Of a stretch of DNA of 8,964 nucleotides, positions 6,686-8,964 are shown one piece after another (positions within the stretch are counted from its first letter, which is position 1; every line of letters starts with the position of its first letter). Origin of the DNA: JBBPYA01 sp038200385 (GTDB taxonomy: Bacteria > Actinomycetota > Actinomycetes > Mycobacteriales > Geodermatophilaceae); contig JBBPYA010000349.1 in assembly GCA_038200385.1 (NCBI GenBank), positions 1-8,964 of the forward strand, in the 5' to 3' direction. The translations under genes were made by a program, and so were the position numbers. The notes beneath the pieces were generated by a model. It made no database searches. It was not told the origin of the DNA and saw only the letters and a program-made list of their open reading frames with translations.

Positions 6686-6696
6686 GCCTATAGGCT
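6686..6696 (+). promoter_or_regulatory. Putative padR -10 (TAGGCT) within a 10-bp palindrome
   Basis: TAGGCT at 6691-6696 fits TANNNT and would start transcription near 6703, inside the adjacent PadR-like operator. It overlaps the perfect palindrome GCCTATAGGC (6686-6695). No consensus -35 is visible; GGCACA (6669-6674) at 16-nt spacing matches TTGACA at three positions. The predicted leader is about 52 nt and contains the GGAGG at 6742-6746. Confidence 0.4.
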
Positions 6697-6697
6697 C

Positions 6698-6720
6698 CGA
6701 TATATCGACTCGATACAACG
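6698..6720. promoter_or_regulatory. Probable PadR operator (23-bp imperfect palindrome)
   Basis: The core TATCGA-C-TCGATA (6703-6715) is a perfect 6-bp inverted repeat with a 1-bp centre. The symmetry extends outward so that 9 of 11 positions pair over 6698-6720. It also contains the shorter palindrome CGATATATCG (6698-6707). It is the only AT-rich patch in the 168-bp divergent gap between DUF5318 and padR and lies just after the putative padR -10, where a bound dimer would block transcription. PadR proteins commonly repress their own genes through AT-rich dyads of this size. Confidence 0.6.
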
Positions 6721-6754
6721 AGCGGCATCACTGCGGTGACCGGAGGTGGAGGAC

Positions 6755-7336
6755 GTGCTGGAAATGGCTATCCTCGGCCTGCTGAACGAGGCACCCCAGC
6801 ACGGCTATGAGTTGCGCAAGCGGGTGATGGCGATGCTGGGTGGTTTCCGGGCACTGAGCTACGGCTCGCTGTACCCGGCGCTGAAGCGGATGCGGGCGCA
6901 GGGCTGGATCAGCGTCCAGGATCCGGTACATCCCGGATACACGCTGCCCGCCGATGCACCACCGCTGACCGGCAAGCGCGGCAAGGTCGTCTACGCCCTC
7001 ACCGCCGAGGGCAAGGAACGCTTCGCCGACCTGCTCGCCGAGAGCGGCCCGCAGCAGTGGGAGGACGAGCGGTTCGACGTCCGGCTGGCCTTTTTCGCCC
7101 AGACCGACGCCGACCTCCGCCTCCAGATTCTGGAAGGCCGCCGGCGGTGCGTGGAGGACCGCCGAGACGGCCGGCGCGCAGCGTTGTCGCGCACCCGGGA
7201 ACGGGTCGACCGCTACACCCTGGAACTGCAACAGCACGGCCTGGACTCCGTTGACCGCGAGGTCCGCTGGCTGTCCGAACTCATCGACCACGAAAAGGTC
7301 GATCGCACCCGAATCGACCGAACGGTCGGAGACTGA
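6755..7336 (+). CDS. PadR family transcriptional regulator
   Basis: A 193-residue PadR-type repressor. The winged-helix domain (about 1-90) contains MLEMAILGLL (1-10), HGYELRKRV (16-24), the recognition-helix region SYGSLYPALKRMRAQGWI (35-52) and the wing KGRxxY-like KRGKVVYALTAEGKERF (74-90). The C-terminal half (about 100-175) is Arg/Glu-rich and helical, the usual dimerisation arm. GTG 6755 is preferred over GTG 6746: it gives the family N-terminus and has GGAGG at 6742-6746 at an ideal 8-nt spacing, whereas 6746 lies inside that site. It is 14 bp upstream of ino1 and divergent from the DUF5318 operon, matching the mycobacterial arrangement. It probably represses itself and ino1 through the palindrome at 6698-6720. 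The effector is unknown. Confidence 0.94.
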   Translation: MLEMAILGLLNEAPQHGYELRKRVMAMLGGFRALSYGSLYPALKRMRAQGWISVQDPVHPGYTLPADAPPLTGKRGKVVYALTAEGKERFADLLAESGPQQWEDERFDVRLAFFAQTDADLRLQILEGRRRCVEDRRDGRRAALSRTRERVDRYTLELQQHGLDSVDREVRWLSELIDHEKVDRTRIDRTVGD

Positions 7337-7338
7337 TG

Positions 7339-7345
7339 AAGGAGG
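7339..7345 (+). promoter_or_regulatory. Ribosome-binding site that decides the ino1 start
   Basis: AAGGAGG sits 5 nt before the ATG at 7351. An earlier in-frame ATG at 7336 overlaps the padR stop (TGATG) but has no site upstream and would itself encode the AAGGAGG as codons. The 7351 start is therefore preferred. Confidence 0.85.
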
Positions 7346-7350
7346 ACCCC

Positions 7351-8430
7351 ATGGGTTCGGTACGAGTTGCCATTGTCGGCGTCGGCAACTGCGCCGCGTC
7401 CCTCGTGCAGGGCGTCGAGTACTACCGCGACGCCGACCCGGCCGCGAGCGTGCCCGGGCTGATGCACGTGACGTTCGGGGACTACCACGTCCGCGACATC
7501 GAGTTCGTCGCCGCGTTCGACGTAGACGCCAAGAAGGTCGGCCAGGACCTGTCGTACGCGATCGGCGCCAGCGAGAACAACACGATCCGGATCTGTGACG
7601 TCCCCGAGCTCGGCGTCCCCGTCCAGCGCGGGCACACGTTGGACGGACTCGGCAAGTACTACCTGCAGACCATCACCGAGGCCGACGCGGAACCGGTCGA
7701 CATCGTGGCGGCGCTGCGCGAGGCCCGGGCCGACGTCGTGGTCTGCTACCTGCCGGTGGGCTCGCAGCGGGCGGTGGAGTTCTACGCCCAGTGCGCGATC
7801 GACGCCAAGGTCGCCTTCGTCAACGCGTTGCCGGTCTTCATCGCCGGTACGCCGGAGTGGGCGGCGAAGTTCGAGGCGGCCGGCGTGCCCATCGTCGGCG
7901 ACGACATCAAGAGCCAGGTCGGCGCCACCATCACCCACCGGGTGCTGGCCAAGCTGTTCGAGGACCGCGGAGTGGTCCTGGACCGCACGATGCAGCTCAA
8001 CGTCGGCGGCAACATGGACTTCATGAACATGCTCGAGCGGGAGCGGCTGGAGTCGAAGAAGATCTCCAAGACGCAGGCCGTGACCAGCAACGTGTCCCAC
8101 GACATGGGCGCGTCGAACGTACACATCGGGCCGTCGGACTACGTGTCCTGGCTCGACGACCGCAAGTGGGCCTACGTGCGGCTGGAGGGGCGTGCGTTTG
8201 GCGACGTACCGCTGAACCTGGAGTACAAGCTGGAGGTCTGGGACTCGCCGAACTCCGCCGGCGTGATCATCGACGCGGTGCGCTGCGCCAAGATCGCCCT
8301 GGACCGCGGCATCGGCGGGCCGATACTGTCCGCCTCCTCGTACTTCATGAAGAGCCCGCCGGAGCAGTACAGCGACGACATCGCCCGGGAGAAGGTCGAG
8401 CAGTTCATCCGCGGCGAGCTGGACCGGTAG
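7351..8430 (+). CDS. ino1: Inositol-3-phosphate synthase
   Basis: A 359-residue actinobacterial-type myo-inositol-phosphate synthase, close to the 367 residues of M. tuberculosis Ino1. It converts glucose 6-phosphate to 1L-myo-inositol 3-phosphate with NAD+ as a recycled cofactor, feeding phosphatidylinositol and its mannosides and, in organisms that make it, mycothiol. Visible blocks are the NAD-binding GVGNCAAS (10-17), NALPVFIAGTPEW, GDDIKSQVGATITHR, LNVGGNMDFMNMLE, ERLESKKISKTQAV and the catalytic-domain LEVWDSPNSAGVIIDAVRCAK. It is complete, with TAG at 8428-8430. The short distance to padR and the lack of an obvious promoter between them indicate a padR-ino1 transcript, so PadR probably controls inositol supply; this is inferred from position. 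Confidence 0.97.
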   Translation: MGSVRVAIVGVGNCAASLVQGVEYYRDADPAASVPGLMHVTFGDYHVRDIEFVAAFDVDAKKVGQDLSYAIGASENNTIRICDVPELGVPVQRGHTLDGLGKYYLQTITEADAEPVDIVAALREARADVVVCYLPVGSQRAVEFYAQCAIDAKVAFVNALPVFIAGTPEWAAKFEAAGVPIVGDDIKSQVGATITHRVLAKLFEDRGVVLDRTMQLNVGGNMDFMNMLERERLESKKISKTQAVTSNVSHDMGASNVHIGPSDYVSWLDDRKWAYVRLEGRAFGDVPLNLEYKLEVWDSPNSAGVIIDAVRCAKIALDRGIGGPILSASSYFMKSPPEQYSDDIAREKVEQFIRGELDR

Positions 8431-8438
8431 CCCAACAC

Positions 8439-8444
8439 TAACCT
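8439..8444 (+). promoter_or_regulatory. Possible -10 element after ino1
   Basis: TAACCT fits TANNNT, 9 nt after the ino1 stop, ending 10 nt before the ATG at 8455. It would give a transcript with a leader of only a few nucleotides. A single six-base match is weak evidence. Confidence 0.25.
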
Positions 8445-8454
8445 GCGAGCACCG

Positions 8455-8741
8455 ATGGCCGACCCGTCGAAGGTGCAGATCCCGGCGGAGCCGGTGTGGT
8501 GGCGGCGGCCGGGGCGGCGGCCGGGCCGATGGCCGCCCGGGCCGACGAGGGGCAGCCGGCCGCACCCGAACAGGCCGTCCCGCTCCCGGCCCGCTACCCA
8601 AGCGCTACCTGCCGGCGCGGTGACGACGAGCTGGGCTGGCTGGCCATCGCGTTGCGGGCCGGGGACCCGTTGAGCTACTTCATCGTCAAGGGCAGCACTC
8701 ATGTGTGGGCCAAGGACAGCGAGGTCGAGCTCTCGCTCTGA
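8455..8741 (+). CDS. Small hypothetical protein, possibly frameshifted
   Basis: Two overlapping frames appear to share one gene. From ATG 8455 the first frame reads MADPSKVQIPAEPVWWRRPG and then becomes Arg/Pro-rich. The frame ending at TGA 8739-8741 has strong third-position GC and a convincing C-terminus: DDELGWLAIALRAGDPL, then SYFIVKGSTHVWAKD and SEVELSL. That frame is open from 8442 with possible starts only at GTG 8496, GTG 8499 and ATG 8529, none with a clear ribosome-binding site. Adding one base near the 12-bp duplication at 8502-8525 would join both frames into a 95-residue protein. Either the gene starts at 8496-8529, or it begins at 8455 and carries an indel or sequencing error. 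I recognise no family. No signal peptide or membrane segment is evident. Confidence 0.5.
8502..8525. repeat. Exact 12-bp tandem duplication
   Basis: GCGGCGGCCGGG occurs twice back to back (8502-8513, 8514-8525). It lies where the two overlapping frames of the small gene after ino1 would have to join. Such a GC-rich duplication is a plausible site for slippage or base-calling error. Confidence 0.85.
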
Positions 8742-8787
8742 CGCCTGGCCGGTGGCCTTCGGGGTCGCCGGCCCTGGTCCGCGCGGC

Positions 8788-8810
8788 GCCGGGCCCACCC
8801 GTGGGCCGGC
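8788..8810. terminator. Candidate hairpin terminator between convergent genes
   Basis: GCCG(G)GCCCAC and GTGGGCCGGC form a GC-rich stem with one bulged G. Because only CC separates the arms, the inner pairs would open into a loop of about 6 nt. The stem is followed on the plus strand by a T-containing stretch, CTTGTTTG, about 8 nt later, not an immediate T tract. It lies between the small plus-strand gene and the possible minus-strand gene at the right edge. Apart from this hairpin, the gap 8742-8864 shows nothing I can name. Confidence 0.4.
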
Positions 8811-8864
8811 CGATCGGCTTGTTTGCTCGACCGCTGGCCCACCCGCGCAGGGAGCGCGCACGCC

Positions 8865-8964
8865 TCATCGCGGCCCCCACCGCAGGCAGGGCAGAAACTC
8901 GCTGTCCGACACCCGAGACACGTCGAGTGTCCCCAGCGTCCGGGACGATCCATCCGGAAGAACC
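8865..8964 (-). CDS. Possible C-terminus of a gene entering from the right edge
   Basis: One minus-strand frame reads 32 residues, VLPDGSSRTLGTLDVSRVSD then SEFLPCLRWGPR, and ends in TGA at 8865-8867. The composition is protein-like and less Arg-rich than the competing frames here, which are open over the same stretch. With only 100 nt visible, no family can be named and the frame choice is uncertain. If real, it converges on the genes downstream of ino1. Confidence 0.35.
   Translation of the reverse strand, partial: VLPDGSSRTLGTLDVSRVSDSEFLPCLRWGPR

Noticed and set aside
6746..6754. GTG at 6746 as the padR start
   Set aside because: It lies inside the GGAGG that best serves GTG 6755, and PadR proteins of this group normally begin at the MLEMAILGLL block.
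7213..8601. Minus-strand open frame of 462 codons opposite ino1
   Set aside because: It is antisense to a complete inositol-3-phosphate synthase and shows no domain; it is a mirror frame.
8699..8953. Minus-strand frame with a CPACGGG motif suggesting a zinc-binding protein
   Set aside because: It runs antisense through the well-supported end of the small plus-strand gene, is Arg-rich, and the Cys motif is isolated.
1..8964. Mobile element, defence island, toxin-antitoxin or biosynthetic cluster
   Set aside because: No transposase, integrase, terminal repeats, tRNA attachment site, nuclease-helicase pair or modular synthase was recognised. The content is largely conserved housekeeping and envelope genes.

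Overview
The window is high-GC bacterial DNA with strong G/C bias at third codon positions, several GTG starts and start-proximal TANNNT hexamers. The gene content (actinobacterial Ino1, DUF5318, a PonA1-like penicillin-binding protein, a GT87 membrane glycosyltransferase, rpsF) points to Actinomycetota. The order ino1 - padR (one strand) / DUF5318 - bifunctional PBP - GT87 ... rpsF (other strand) matches the conserved ino1-ponA1-rpsF neighbourhood known from Mycobacterium and other actinobacteria. I cannot name the genus from sequence alone.

Layout, left to right. (1) 1-171, minus: the 5' end of rpsF, with a good Shine-Dalgarno site and a leader of about 75-85 nt containing two inverted repeats. 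(2) 367-1128, minus: an SDR-family oxidoreductase. (3) 1299-2075, plus: deoxyribonuclease IV with all nine metal ligands, divergent from the SDR gene. (4) 2054-2299, minus: a small lipoprotein-like reading frame that looks frameshifted. (5) 2320-3852, 3845-6103 and 6146-6586, all minus: an operon transcribed DUF5318 -> class A PBP -> GT87, with an 8-nt overlap between the last two. (6) 6587-6754: a divergent control region with a 23-bp imperfect palindrome, probably the PadR operator. (7) 6755-7336 and 7351-8430, plus: padR and ino1, 14 bp apart. (8) 8455-8741, plus: a small unknown frame, possibly frameshifted at a 12-bp tandem duplication. (9) 8865-8964, minus: possible C-terminus of a gene entering from the right, with a hairpin in the convergent gap.

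How they fit together: the minus-strand operon serves the cell envelope (peptidoglycan polymerisation and cross-linking plus a polyprenyl-linked sugar transferase), while padR-ino1 supplies inositol phosphate for phosphatidylinositol and related actinobacterial metabolites. The two arms share one divergent promoter region. The SDR-nfo pair sits between the envelope operon and the ribosomal rpsF operon and has no obvious functional link to either. Three genes lacking a recognisable ribosome-binding site (SDR, nfo, DUF5318) each have a TANNNT hexamer 6-7 nt before the start codon, suggesting leaderless transcripts.

I did not find a clear new defence or mobile system. No tRNA, rRNA, CRISPR, transposase or integrase was recognised. 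The observations most worth checking are the PadR operator, the rpsF leader, the leaderless starts and the two apparently frameshifted small genes.
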